Positions 11,297 through 20,016 of a stretch of DNA of 64,000 nucleotides are shown in pieces. The translations under genes and the position numbers were made by a program. The stretch's first letter is position 1. Every line of letters starts with the position of its first letter. The stretch is from Massilia sp. PAMC28688. Lineage in GTDB: Bacteria > Pseudomonadota > Gammaproteobacteria > Burkholderiales > Burkholderiaceae_D. The notes under the pieces are model-generated. The model had not been told where the DNA came from, searched no databases, and saw only the letters and a program-made list of their open reading frames with translations. Location of the stretch: the NCBI RefSeq assembly GCF_019443445.1, contig NZ_CP080378.1:1984001-2048000 (forward strand). Direction: 5' to 3'.

Positions 11297-12565
11297 ATGA
11301 TTTCAACAAAAATCCAATTCCTGCTCAGGCGCCTGCGCGAGCGCTTGTGGGTCAAACCCCTGATTGCCTGCATCCTGTCGGTGGCCAGCGTGATGCTGGC
11401 CCACGTGGCCGACAATATTTCCATTGACTGGAAAGTGCCGGAGATCGCCCAGGGATCGATTGTCGACCTGCTCAAGATCATTGCGGCCAGCATGCTGGGC
11501 GTGGCCACCTTTGCCGTGGCATCGATGGTGTCCGCTTATGCATCCACCGGGCAATCTGCCACCGCCCGGGCCTTTCCGCTGGTGGTATCGGACGACGTGT
11601 CGCAAAACGCCCTGTCCATCTTCGTTGGCGCCTTCATTTTCGCCATTGTGGGCTTGGGCGCGACAATGAACGATTACTTTGGCAAGGCTGGGCGCTTCAC
11701 CCTGTTCAGCCTGACGCTGCTGACGCTGGCATGCGTCATCGTGGTGTTCGTGCGCTGGGTGGACAGCATTGCCCGGCTGGGCCGGCTGGGGGCCGTCATG
11801 GCCAAGGTTGAACAGGCCACGGCCAAGGCCATCAAGCGGCGCAAGGCCGTGCCTTGCCTGGGCGGCATGGCCACCAGCGGTCCGGCGGCAGGCCTGGCCT
11901 TTCACGCCGACGACCATGGCTATTTGCAGCGCATCGACATGGTAGCGCTGCAGTGCATTGCCGAAGAGAGCAAGGTCCGGATCATCGTGGCCGCCCTGCC
12001 CGGCGCCATGATCGTCGCTTCCCGTCCCCTCGGCTTTGTCCTGCCCGATTCCGGCCAGAGCGGCCCGGTGGAGCCGGCACTGCTGCGCAAGGCCTTCGTG
12101 ATCGGACCGGTTCGGCAGTTCGATGATGATCCCCGCTTCGGGCTGGTGGTCCAGGCCGAAATTGCCTGCCGCGCCCTCTCGCCTGCCATGAACGACGCCG
12201 GCACCGCGATCGGCATCCTCGGTTCCGTGCACCGCCTGTTTGCCACCTGGGCCGAGCCGGCCGAAGCCAAGAGGCCCGAGTTCGACCGGGTGGATGTGCC
12301 GATGCTGTCGGTCAGTGAAATGTTCGACGATGTCTTTCCTGCCATTGCCCGCGATGGCGCAGCCATCGTGGAAGTGGCCATGCGGCTGCAGCGCGTACTG
12401 GGCGAACTGGGGCGCAGCGGCGATCCCGCCATGCGCGCCGTCGCAAGGCGCCACGCGACCCTGGCGCTGGCACGTGCCGAGGCTGCTACCGACTTTGGAC
12501 CGGACCTGGAACTGCTGCGGCGCCGCCACGCCGATTACTGGGGCGAACCCGCTGTAGACGCGTAA
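11297..12565 (+). CDS. DUF2254 family membrane protein
   Basis: A DUF2254 protein of about 422 residues. Four membrane segments are visible in the first 150 residues (PLIACILSVASVMLAHVAD, IIAASMLGVATFAVASMVSAY, LSIFVGAFIFAIVGLGATM, FSLTLLTLACVIVVFVRWVDS), followed by a soluble C-terminal region with the family landmarks QRIDMVALQCIA, FGLVVQAEIACRALSPAMNDAGTA and RFDDDPRFG-like sequence. Function is unknown; homologues are inner-membrane proteins. An alternative GTG start eight codons earlier is possible; neither has a good ribosome-binding site, and the ATG before STKIQFLLRRLRERLW fits the family better. It ends 1 bp from the convergent DUF421 gene. Confidence 0.85.
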   Translation: MISTKIQFLLRRLRERLWVKPLIACILSVASVMLAHVADNISIDWKVPEIAQGSIVDLLKIIAASMLGVATFAVASMVSAYASTGQSATARAFPLVVSDDVSQNALSIFVGAFIFAIVGLGATMNDYFGKAGRFTLFSLTLLTLACVIVVFVRWVDSIARLGRLGAVMAKVEQATAKAIKRRKAVPCLGGMATSGPAAGLAFHADDHGYLQRIDMVALQCIAEESKVRIIVAALPGAMIVASRPLGFVLPDSGQSGPVEPALLRKAFVIGPVRQFDDDPRFGLVVQAEIACRALSPAMNDAGTAIGILGSVHRLFATWAEPAEAKRPEFDRVDVPMLSVSEMFDDVFPAIARDGAAIVEVAMRLQRVLGELGRSGDPAMRAVARRHATLALARAEAATDFGPDLELLRRRHADYWGEPAVDA

Positions 12566-12566
12566 G

Positions 12567-13091
12567 TCAGGCAGCGTCGTGCGGCAGCCGGGCCAGCTTG
12601 GCATAGGCAGCGCGGTCGCCGGCCTGCGTGACGGGGACAACCGACAGGCTGCCGTCGCTTTCGAGAATAACCGCATCGATCGGCTCCAGTGATCCATAAC
12701 CATGCTTGCGCACCGCGGCCAGCACCTCCTCGGCGGTCACGCGCGTGCGCTTCATGTCCTCATGGCAGAGTTTGCCGTCGATGAGCAGGACGGTGGGGGC
12801 GGTCTTGACCATATCGCTGATCACGGACGAGCGGACCGAGCACCAGGTAATGATCAGCTGCAAGACAACCAGCAGGGCCAGGGCGGCCATGCCGACGGCC
12901 AGGCTGACGTCCTTGTTGAGCAGAATGGTGGCCAGGGTGGAACCGAACGCCACGGTCACGATCAGGTCGAACGAATTCATTTTTGACAGCGTGCGGTTGC
13001 CGCTCATGCGCAGCAGGATGACCAGTCCGACGTAGGCAAAAAAGCCCACGATAATGACGCGCATGATGTTGTCTCCGCTATCGTAAAACAT
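12567..13091 (-). CDS. DUF421 (YetF-type) membrane protein
   Basis: A protein of about 174 residues with three N-terminal membrane helices (VIIVGFFAYVGLVILLRMSG, FDLIVTVAFGSTLATILL, AVGMAALALLVVLQLIITW) and the small soluble DUF421 domain (PTVLLIDGKLCHEDMKRTRVTAEEVLAAVRKHGYGSLEPIDAVILESDGSLSVV). Motifs LRMSGNRTLSKMNSFDLIV and VLESDG are typical. Function is unknown; B. subtilis relatives are linked to spore or membrane processes. Three in-frame ATGs compete: AGGAGG lies eight bases before the one chosen, and GGAGA lies seven bases before one at 13064 that would give a tighter N-terminus. Confidence 0.87.
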   Translation of the reverse strand: MFYDSGDNIMRVIIVGFFAYVGLVILLRMSGNRTLSKMNSFDLIVTVAFGSTLATILLNKDVSLAVGMAALALLVVLQLIITWCSVRSSVISDMVKTAPTVLLIDGKLCHEDMKRTRVTAEEVLAAVRKHGYGSLEPIDAVILESDGSLSVVPVTQAGDRAAYAKLARLPHDAA

Positions 13092-13239
13092 GTGCATGGC
13101 CCTCCTGGTGCCGATTTCAATGTGCTATGAAAACAACATGATGGGCGGTTTTGCCATGCCTTGTCGCCCCGCTGGACAAGTCCCGCGCCCTGCCTGGTGT
13201 GGCAAGGCCGGCAGGCTGGAGAAATAATCGTGGCAAGCC

Positions 13240-13268
13240 TTGACCGGGGTGGCGCCAGCCGTTATGAT
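13240..13268 (+). promoter_or_regulatory. Sigma-70 promoter of the tRNA-Pro gene
   Basis: TTGACC, a 17-bp spacer, then TATGAT, ending about ten bases before the mature tRNA 5' end. Spacing and hexamers fit a strong housekeeping promoter. Confidence 0.75.
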
Positions 13269-13277
13269 TCTGGTCCT

Positions 13278-13354
13278 CGGAGTGTGGCGCAGTCCGGTAG
13301 CGCACCTGGTTTGGGACCAGGGGGTCCAAGGTTCGAATCCTTGTACTCCGACCA
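13278..13354 (+). tRNA. tRNA-Pro (anticodon UGG)
   Basis: A 77-nt cloverleaf with CCA encoded. The acceptor stem CGGAGTG pairs with TACTCCG (one G-U), followed by discriminator A and CCA. The anticodon stem is CCTGG / CCAGG with loop TTTGGGA, giving anticodon TGG. The T-arm contains GGTTCGAATCC. It stands alone, not in a tRNA cluster; no integrase or att duplication was seen beside it. Confidence 0.97.
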
Positions 13355-13367
13355 GTATTTCTTATGT

Positions 13368-13395
13368 AGGCTGACAAACGACGCATCGTCAGCCT
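13368..13395 (+). terminator. Hairpin downstream of tRNA-Pro
   Basis: An 8-bp stem (AGGCTGAC / GTCAGCCT, 12-nt loop) starts 13 bases after the tRNA. The sequence after it is pyrimidine-rich (GTCATATCCCTTCTTCCCC) rather than a pure T-run. It probably ends the tRNA transcript. Confidence 0.5.
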
Positions 13396-13525
13396 GTCAT
13401 ATCCCTTCTTCCCCTGAATTTCCCCTGTCTCTTGTTGCTCTCAACGCCCGCGTTTGATCTGGGCAAATGTTCGCATTTCCGTTTGGAAATAGGATGGCTC
13501 CTGTCGCCGTCACAGTGAGAAAAAC

Positions 13526-14140
13526 ATGTACCCCATCGCCCGTCTGCTGGCCTGTTCCGTGCTGGCCTGGAGCACCGCTGCCGCCACTGCCGGCAATATC
13601 GTGCAAGATCCCGGTTTTGAACAAGGCTCAAAGTACTGGAAATCGCTGCATTTCGCACTCGGCCCTGCTCCCTTGTGGGCCCATACCGACCCGGGTGCTG
13701 CGCGCCTGACATATTGCAATTACGACGCTTGCCTGAACCGGCTCAATGAGGGCGCGTACGTGGGCCAGCTGTTGTCAACCACGGCGGGCGAACTGTACGA
13801 CCTCACGTTCTGGGTGCGCAGCTTTACTGGCGAGAGCAGATTTTCGGTATTCTGGGACGGCGCCCTGGTGACCAGCCGCGGCACGCCCAACGGCCCCATG
13901 CAGCAATACGCGTTTTCCGGCCTGGCTGCCAGTGCCAATGCGACGCTGCTGCAGGTGCATGCCTTTAACAGCCTGCACCAGCACATGTCGTTCGACGACT
14001 TCAGCGTGCTCAAGCACACCTTGCCCCCGGCGCTCGAACCGCTGGAGCCGCAGCTGCCGGTCAGTGAACCGGCGATGTATGGTCTGATCCTGGCAGCGCT
14101 GGGGGGCATGATGCTGGCCATGCGCCGCCCGGTCGCATGA
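13526..14140 (+). CDS. PEP-CTERM sorting-domain exported protein
   Basis: A 204-residue protein with signal peptide (MYPIARLLACSVLAWSTAAATA) and a lectin-like beta-rich body (NIVQDPGFEQGSKYWK, YDLTFWVRSF, FSVFWDGALV, HMSFDDFSVL). The C-terminus matches a PEP-CTERM sorting signal: PVSEPAMYGLILAALGGMMLAMRRP, an S-E-P variant followed by a hydrophobic helix and arginines. Such proteins are processed by exosortase and are common in biofilm or EPS-producing betaproteobacteria. The DPGFE...W start is typical of the GxxGFE/CBM-like exported families. No exosortase gene is nearby. It converges on the HMG-CoA lyase gene with 5 bp between stops. Confidence 0.8.
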   Translation: MYPIARLLACSVLAWSTAAATAGNIVQDPGFEQGSKYWKSLHFALGPAPLWAHTDPGAARLTYCNYDACLNRLNEGAYVGQLLSTTAGELYDLTFWVRSFTGESRFSVFWDGALVTSRGTPNGPMQQYAFSGLAASANATLLQVHAFNSLHQHMSFDDFSVLKHTLPPALEPLEPQLPVSEPAMYGLILAALGGMMLAMRRPVA

Positions 14141-14145
14141 CAGAT

Positions 14146-15075
14146 TCAGGCTGGCGTGGCCTGGCGCCTGGCGGCCAGTGCATTGCCGGCGCGGCTGGCG
14201 CCCTTGCGGCCCAGGTGCTGCGAGATGAACTGGCCCGCGTCCACCACCAGGTCCAGGTCCACGCCGGTCTCGATGCCCAGGCCCTGCATCAGGTACAGCA
14301 CATCTTCGGTTGCCACGTTGCCCGTCGCGCCCCTGGCATACGGGCAGCCCCCCAGGCCGGCCAGCGAAGAGTGGAAAATCGACACGCCCACTTCCAGGCT
14401 GGCGTAGATGTTCGCAAGGGCCTGGCCGTAGGTGTCGTGGAAGTGGCCGGAAATGCGGTCCAGGTGAAACGCTTCGGCCGCGCGCAGCATCACCGCCTGC
14501 GTCTTGCGCGCCGTGGCCACGCCGATGGTGTCGGCAATGTCGATTTCGTCGCAGCCCAGGTCGCGCATGCGGCCCACCACGTCGGCCACTGCATCGAGCG
14601 GTACCTCGCCCTGGTACGGGCAGCCGAAGGCGCAGCTGATGCTGCCGCGCAGGCGCAAGCCGTTTGCCTTGGCCGCCCTGGCCACGCCTTCAAAGCGGGC
14701 AATCGACTCCGCAATGGAACAGTTGATGTTCTTTTGCGAGAACGCTTCCGATGCCGAGCCAAAAATCACCACTTCGTCGGCGCGCGCCGCCAGCGCCGCT
14801 TCAAAGCCCTGCATGTTGGGCGTGAGGGCCGAGTAGACCGTACCCGCGCGGCGCGTGATGCCGGCCATGACTTCAGCACTGGTGGCCATCTGCGGCACCC
14901 ACTTGGGGGACACGAAGGAAGCTGCTTCCACGTTCGCAAAACCAGCCTGCGACAGGCGGTCCACCAGCTCGATCTTGACCGCGGCCGACACGGATTCCTT
15001 TTCGTTCTGCAGGCCGTCGCGCGGACCGACTTCAACGATTTTGACTTTTTGCGGCAGGGACGGGGATGGGGTCAT
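14146..15075 (-). CDS. mvaB: Hydroxymethylglutaryl-CoA lyase
   Basis: A 309-residue TIM-barrel lyase that splits HMG-CoA into acetyl-CoA and acetoacetate, the last step of leucine degradation. Motifs are VEVGPRDGLQNE (metal and catalytic Arg/Asp), the HxH metal pair in GHFHDTYGQALAN, and the catalytic-Cys loop GLGGCPYARGATGNVATEDV. It is the last gene of the long minus-strand liu/bio operon, also known as liuE in Pseudomonas. GGAG lies six bases before the ATG. Confidence 0.95.
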   Translation of the reverse strand: MTPSPSLPQKVKIVEVGPRDGLQNEKESVSAAVKIELVDRLSQAGFANVEAASFVSPKWVPQMATSAEVMAGITRRAGTVYSALTPNMQGFEAALAARADEVVIFGSASEAFSQKNINCSIAESIARFEGVARAAKANGLRLRGSISCAFGCPYQGEVPLDAVADVVGRMRDLGCDEIDIADTIGVATARKTQAVMLRAAEAFHLDRISGHFHDTYGQALANIYASLEVGVSIFHSSLAGLGGCPYARGATGNVATEDVLYLMQGLGIETGVDLDLVVDAGQFISQHLGRKGASRAGNALAARRQATPA

Positions 15076-15121
15076 GGGCTGCTCCGGTAAGAATGTCTGT
15101 GCTGCTTGATCAATGCTGCTC

Positions 15122-16051
15122 TCAGTAGCCGCGCTGCACGTCGACTACATCGTCAATCGTGTCGCCGCGTTCGAGTGCCTGGATTTTGTGGGCAATCTGC
15201 ACCGCGCTGGGGCCTGGCAGGGTCAGTGCCGCGGCGTGCGGGGTGATGGCAATGCGGGCGTCGTGCCAGAATGGATGCGAGGCCGGCAGCGGCTCGGTGC
15301 CGAATACATCGAGCATGGCGCCGGCGATATGTCCTGACTGGACCTGCGCCAGCAGGTCCTCGTCAACCACATGGCCGCCGCGCGCCACGTTGACCACGTA
15401 GGCGCCGGGCGCCAGCAGCGACAGGCGTTCCAGGTTCAGCAGGCTGGCCGTATCCGGGGTCAGTGGCAGCATGCAAACCAGCACGCGCGTCCCCCGCAGG
15501 AAGTCTGCCAGCTGGTCAGCCCCCGCAAAGCACTGCACGCCATCGATGTGCTTGGGCGTGCGGCTCCAGCCGCGCAGCGGGAAGCCAAACGGCGCCAGTG
15601 CATCGAGCACGCGCTTGCCCAGCACGCCGGTTCCCAGTACACCGACGGTAAAGTCCTCGCGCTCATATTGCGGCAGCTGCTTCCAGACGCGCGCGCGGGC
15701 CTGCGCTTCGTATTCGTCGAAGCGGCGAAAGTAGCGCAGCACCGCGTAGACGGCGTATTCCGCCATCTGGCTGGCCATACCGGCGTCACCCAGGCGCACG
15801 ATGGGCACCGGCGGTAGCTGATCGGCCACCTTCAGAATGGCGTCGGCCCCGGCGCCGGTCAGGAAAATCGCCTTGACCGATTGCAGCTCGGGCACCATGG
15901 CCGCGGGTGGCGCGAACAAGACGGCATAATCACAGGGCGCAGTGTCGGCGCCTTCGCGCCACACCACCACCTGCGCCTGCGGCAGCGCCTTTGCGAAACC
16001 CGCGATCCAGGGCTGCGTCACGCCGTCGCCGCGATGCAGGAGGATGCGCAT
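15122..16051 (-). CDS. ghrA: Glyoxylate/hydroxypyruvate reductase A-type D-2-hydroxyacid dehydrogenase
   Basis: A 309-residue NAD(P)H-dependent dehydrogenase of the GhrA subgroup. The Rossmann motif is VGVLGTGVLGKRVLDAL; the active-site Arg lies in VVNVARGGHVVDEDLL, the Glu in DVFGTEPLP and the His in RIAITPHAAALT. GhrA reduces glyoxylate and hydroxypyruvate. It is inserted between the biotin-carboxylase subunit gene and the HMG-CoA lyase gene of the leucine pathway, 5 bp behind the former. Its role there is not obvious from known leucine degradation. Confidence 0.9.
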   Translation of the reverse strand: MRILLHRGDGVTQPWIAGFAKALPQAQVVVWREGADTAPCDYAVLFAPPAAMVPELQSVKAIFLTGAGADAILKVADQLPPVPIVRLGDAGMASQMAEYAVYAVLRYFRRFDEYEAQARARVWKQLPQYEREDFTVGVLGTGVLGKRVLDALAPFGFPLRGWSRTPKHIDGVQCFAGADQLADFLRGTRVLVCMLPLTPDTASLLNLERLSLLAPGAYVVNVARGGHVVDEDLLAQVQSGHIAGAMLDVFGTEPLPASHPFWHDARIAITPHAAALTLPGPSAVQIAHKIQALERGDTIDDVVDVQRGY

Positions 16052-16056
16052 GGCTG

Positions 16057-18099
16057 TCAGGCTGCCTTGAAGGCGAGCAGCGGCGCGCCGTCGGTGACCT
16101 GGTCGCCTACCTGGTACAGGACTTCTTCCACCAGGCCGTCCGTTGGAGCGGCAATGGTGTGCTCCATCTTCATCGCTTCCATGATGACCAGCGGTTCGCC
16201 CTTCTTCACTTCCTGGCCCTTGCTGGCCAGGACCGCCACCACCTTGCCCGGCATGGGGGCGGTGAGGCGCCCGCCGGCGGCCTCCGCTTCGCCCGCGTGG
16301 GCCATCGGGTCGTTGTAGGTCAGCGCAAAATGGCGGCCACCGGTGAATACATGGAACACATCTTCATCGCGGCGCACGGTGCCGTGCATGGACGTGGCGC
16401 CCAGCTTGATCGACAGTTCCGAACCGTCGCGCGACGTCACCGACAACGGCACATCGATGCCGCCCACCGACAGGTCCCAGCCATGTGCGTGATAAGTCAT
16501 GCCGACCGTGTAGCTCTTCTCTTCACGCAGCGACGTGTATTCATCGGTAAACGAGAGCTGGCGCTGGTATGCGCTGTTCAGGCGCCAGCCGAGGGCATTG
16601 CCCCACGGGTCGGCCGGGTTGGCCGACTGGCCGGCGGAAACGCCCTTCTCCGCTTCAATCAGCGATACCGCGGCCAGCGCCAGCGCGCCCACCGGGGCCG
16701 CCTTGGCAGGCGGGAACAGGGTGTCGCTGTTGCGTTCAATGAGACCGGTGTCGAGGTCGGCGGAAGAAAAGGCGGCGCCTTCCACCAGGCGCTTGAGGAA
16801 AGCGATGTTGCTGGCCAGGCCCACCAGCTGGAATTCCGACAGGGCCTGCGACATGCGTGCCAGTGCCTGGTTGCGGTCCGCGCCCCATACAATCAGCTTG
16901 GCAATCATGGGGTCGTAGAATGGCGAGATGGCGTCGCCTTCGCGCACGCCGGAGTCGATCCGCACGGCGGCGGGAGCGCCGCCAGGCGTGCCGCCCAGCT
17001 CAAAACTCACGCCGGCCGGAGTGCCCATGTGGCGCAGCGTGCCGATCGACGGCAGGAAGCCCTTTTCCGGATTTTCCGCGTACACGCGCGCCTCGATCGC
17101 GTGGCCATGGATGGCCAGTTCCGACTGCGCCTTGGGCAGCGGCTGGCCGGCCGCCACGCGCAGCTGCCACTCCACCAGATCGGTCCCGGTGATCATTTCA
17201 GTCACCGGATGCTCCACCTGCAGGCGCGTGTTCATCTCCATGAAGTAAAACGAGCCGTCCTGGTTGGCGATAAATTCCACCGTTCCCGCGCCCACGTAAC
17301 CGACCGCACGCGCCGCGGCCACTGCCGCTTCGCCCATGGCGGCGCGGCGCTCGGCCGTCATGCCCGGCGCTGGCGCTTCTTCCAGCACTTTCTGGTGGCG
17401 CCGCTGCACCGAGCAATCGCGCTCGTGCAGGTAGACGCAGTTGCCGCGCGTATCGGCAAACACCTGGATCTCGATGTGGCGCGGGCGCTGCAGGTACTTC
17501 TCGGCCAGCACCTTGTCGTCGCCAAAGGAGCTGATGGCTTCGCGCTTGCACGACGCCAGGGCGGCCTTGAAGTCTTCCGAGCGCTCGATCACGCGCATGC
17601 CCTTGCCGCCGCCGCCGGCCGATGCCTTGAGCAGTACCGGGTAGCCGATGCGGTCACCCTGATCGTGCAGGAAGTCTGGATCCTGATTGTCGCCGTGGTA
17701 GCCTGGAACCAGCGGCACGTTGGCCTTTTCCATCAGCGACTTGGCGGCAGACTTGGAACCCATGGCGCGCATGGCGGACGCCGGCGGGCCAATGAAGACC
17801 AGTCCCGCGTCCACGCAGGCGTCGGCAAAATCGGCATTCTCGGACAAAAAGCCGTAGCCCGGATGGACCGCCTGGGCGCCGGTTGCCAGCGCCACGGCGA
17901 TGATCTTGTCGCCGCACAGATAGCTTTCCTTGGCTGCTGCAGGTCCGATCAGTACAGCCTCATCGCACACCGCAACGTGTTTCGCGTTCGCGTCTGCCTC
18001 CGAGTACACGGCAACAGTCTTGATGCCCATGCGGCGCGCGGTAGCGGCCACACGGCAGGCGATTTCGCCGCGGTTGGCAATGAGGATTTTGGTGAACAT
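16057..18099 (-). CDS. liuD: Methylcrotonyl-CoA carboxylase biotin-containing alpha subunit
   Basis: A 680-residue acyl-CoA carboxylase subunit: biotin carboxylase domain (about 1-450; MFTKILIANRGEIACRVAAT, the ATP-grasp loop KASAGGGGKGM, EMNTRLQVEHPVTE), a linker domain, and a C-terminal biotinyl domain with the modified lysine K644 in EAMKMEH. It carboxylates biotin for transfer to 3-methylcrotonyl-CoA. Assignment to MCC rather than propionyl- or geranyl-CoA carboxylase rests on operon context: a carboxyltransferase, methylglutaconyl-CoA hydratase and HMG-CoA lyase. The biotin synthesis genes lie directly upstream. Confidence 0.92.
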   Translation of the reverse strand: MFTKILIANRGEIACRVAATARRMGIKTVAVYSEADANAKHVAVCDEAVLIGPAAAKESYLCGDKIIAVALATGAQAVHPGYGFLSENADFADACVDAGLVFIGPPASAMRAMGSKSAAKSLMEKANVPLVPGYHGDNQDPDFLHDQGDRIGYPVLLKASAGGGGKGMRVIERSEDFKAALASCKREAISSFGDDKVLAEKYLQRPRHIEIQVFADTRGNCVYLHERDCSVQRRHQKVLEEAPAPGMTAERRAAMGEAAVAAARAVGYVGAGTVEFIANQDGSFYFMEMNTRLQVEHPVTEMITGTDLVEWQLRVAAGQPLPKAQSELAIHGHAIEARVYAENPEKGFLPSIGTLRHMGTPAGVSFELGGTPGGAPAAVRIDSGVREGDAISPFYDPMIAKLIVWGADRNQALARMSQALSEFQLVGLASNIAFLKRLVEGAAFSSADLDTGLIERNSDTLFPPAKAAPVGALALAAVSLIEAEKGVSAGQSANPADPWGNALGWRLNSAYQRQLSFTDEYTSLREEKSYTVGMTYHAHGWDLSVGGIDVPLSVTSRDGSELSIKLGATSMHGTVRRDEDVFHVFTGGRHFALTYNDPMAHAGEAEAAGGRLTAPMPGKVVAVLASKGQEVKKGEPLVIMEAMKMEHTIAAPTDGLVEEVLYQVGDQVTDGAPLLAFKAA

Positions 18100-18137
18100 A
18101 AATCGGGTCCGTTATCTGTTTTATGGGAAGGTGAAAA

Positions 18138-19172
18138 TCAGCCGCCGCACTTGGCTTTGGGGGCCGAGTCCAGCGTGGCCGCACGGGTGACAAGCCCGAG
18201 CTTGCCTAGCAGGGTGCGGTCATCTTCGGCTTCCGGATTGTCGGTCGTGAGCAGCTTGTCGCCATAGAAAATCGAATTGGCGCCGGCCAGGAAGCACATG
18301 GCCTGCACCGCTTCGCCCATCTGGCGGCGGCCTGCCGACAGGCGCACGCGCGCCTGCGGCATGGTGATGCGGGCCACGGCGATGGTGCGCACGAATTCCA
18401 GCGGATCCAGCGGATCCATGCCGTGCAGCGGCGTGCCCTCGACCTGCACCAGATGATTGACCGGTACCGATTCCGGGTACGGGTTCAGGTTGGCCAGCTG
18501 CGCGATCAGGCCGGCGCGCTGCAGGCGCGATTCGCCCATGCCCACAATACCGCCGCAGCAAACCTTCAGACCCGCATTGCGCACGCGGCCGAGGGTATCG
18601 AGGCGGTCCTGGTATTCGCGGGTGGAGATCACGTTGCTGTAGAACTCTGGCGCCGTATCCAGGTTGTGATTGTAGTAGTCCAGGCCCGCGTTTTTCAGGC
18701 GGTCGGCCTGGCCTTCTTCCAGCATGCCGAGCGTGGCGCAGGTTTCCATGCCCAGCGCTTTGACTTCGCGCACCATCTCTTCGACCTTGTCCATGTCGCG
18801 GTCCTTGGGGCTGCGCCAGGCCGCGCCCATGCAAAAGCGCGTGGCGCCGTTGGCCTTGGCCTGGCGCGCCGCGTCCAGCACCGTGTCGATGCCGAGGATC
18901 TTCTTCGCTTCCACGCCGGTGTCGTAGCGCGCCGCCTGCGGGCAGTAGCCGCAGTCTTCTTCGCAGCCGCCGGTCTTGATCGACAGCAGCGTCGCCAGTT
19001 CCACGTCGCCGGCCGGGAAGTTCGCGCGGTGCACAGTCTGGGCGCGGAACATCAGGTCATTGAACGGCAGCTCGAACAGCGCCAGCACGTCGGCCAGCGG
19101 CCAGGTGGCAGCGTCAGGCAGGGTGATGGCGGCCGCTGGCGGGTGGAAGGTGACGGCGTTGGTTTGGGACAT
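18138..19172 (-). CDS. bioB: Biotin synthase BioB
   Basis: A 344-residue radical-SAM enzyme that inserts sulfur into dethiobiotin. The SAM-cluster cysteines are C70, C74 and C77 (CEEDCGYC) followed by PQAARY. Other landmarks are [33 protein letters not shown] and [20 protein letters not shown] six bases upstream favours the ATG before SQTNAV over one seven codons earlier. It is the fourth of four bio genes inserted in the leucine operon, between bioD and the biotin-dependent carboxylase subunit that uses the product. Confidence 0.96.
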   Translation of the reverse strand: MSQTNAVTFHPPAAAITLPDAATWPLADVLALFELPFNDLMFRAQTVHRANFPAGDVELATLLSIKTGGCEEDCGYCPQAARYDTGVEAKKILGIDTVLDAARQAKANGATRFCMGAAWRSPKDRDMDKVEEMVREVKALGMETCATLGMLEEGQADRLKNAGLDYYNHNLDTAPEFYSNVISTREYQDRLDTLGRVRNAGLKVCCGGIVGMGESRLQRAGLIAQLANLNPYPESVPVNHLVQVEGTPLHGMDPLDPLEFVRTIAVARITMPQARVRLSAGRRQMGEAVQAMCFLAGANSIFYGDKLLTTDNPEAEDDRTLLGKLGLVTRAATLDSAPKAKCGG

Positions 19173-19197
19173 AGTGGTTCCTTCGGTTTGCATGCGT

Positions 19198-20016
19198 TCA
19201 GTCTCGCTTCACGGGAAAGCCGGGCAAGCCCGCGAGATCAATAAATTTGGCGGCTTCTTCGGCCGTTGGGTTGTTCATGTAGGGGATGCGGCCCAGCAGC
19301 GGGGCGGGAATGCGCGCGGCCAGCGCTGCCACGTTCTCGTCCGCGTACAGCATGTCGGGGTCGATTTCATTGACCACCCATCCGGCCAGCACCAGGTCGC
19401 GCCTTACCAGCGCTTCGATGGTTAGCAGTGCGTGGTTGATGCAGCCAAGGCGCAGGCCCACCACCAGGATCACCGGCAGGTTAAGCTGTTCGGCCATCTG
19501 GGCGCTGTCAAAGTCGTCCGAAAACGGGACCCGAAAGCCGCCCACGCCTTCCACCACCACGGCGTCGGCGGCAGCTGCGATCTCGGCATAGGCGGCGATG
19601 ATGGGCACGGTCTCGATCGACACGCGTTCCAATGCAGCTGCAATGTGCGGCGCACACGCGGCGCGCAGCATGTAGGGCGTGGTGATGTTGGCAGGCAGGT
19701 GGACATTGCCCGCTTCGATCAGCAGGTCGGCGTCTTCGTTGTGCAGCTGGCCGTCGCGCTCTTCTGCGCCGGCCGCCACCGGCTTCATGCCGCAGGCGCG
19801 CAGGCCCCCGGCCACCAGCTTGTGCAAGATGGCGCACGACACCAGCGTCTTGCCGATTTCAGTGTCGGTGCCGGTCACAAAGCAACAAAAGCGCGACGGC
19901 ACGCCCTCGGCCGCCAGCACCGGCTGGGGCTCCACTTTCAGCTCCGCTTCGCGTTCGACGTCGGGCAGCACCGGCGCCGGTGCCACCACGGGATCTTCAG
20001 GTTCGTTGAGGCTCAT
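19198..20016 (-). CDS. bioD: ATP-dependent dethiobiotin synthetase BioD
   Basis: A 272-residue enzyme that closes the ureido ring of DAPA with CO2 and ATP. The P-loop is GTDTEIGKT at about residues 49-57; KPVAAGAEE and [18 protein letters not shown] follow. It carries an unusual 43-residue N-terminal extension rich in Pro, Glu and Val before the fold begins. The extension is kept because its ATG overlaps the bioF stop as ATGA, the same coupling seen across this operon. Confidence 0.93.
   Translation of the reverse strand: MSLNEPEDPVVAPAPVLPDVEREAELKVEPQPVLAAEGVPSRFCCFVTGTDTEIGKTLVSCAILHKLVAGGLRACGMKPVAAGAEERDGQLHNEDADLLIEAGNVHLPANITTPYMLRAACAPHIAAALERVSIETVPIIAAYAEIAAAADAVVVEGVGGFRVPFSDDFDSAQMAEQLNLPVILVVGLRLGCINHALLTIEALVRRDLVLAGWVVNEIDPDMLYADENVAALAARIPAPLLGRIPYMNNPTAEEAAKFIDLAGLPGFPVKRD

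Noticed and set aside
10183..11300. RNase P RNA gene expected near rsmI in some proteobacteria
   Set aside because: The DNA on both sides of rsmI is filled by lpoA and DUF2254 with a gap too short for rnpB.
13278..13400. tRNA-Pro as an integration site for a genomic island
   Set aside because: No integrase and no direct repeat of the tRNA 3' end were found nearby; flanking genes look native.
15907..18267. A 786-codon open frame on the plus strand opposite the MCC alpha gene
   Set aside because: Antisense shadow of a GC-rich gene: His/Arg/Gly/Gln-rich with no domain, while the minus-strand frame is a clear carboxylase.
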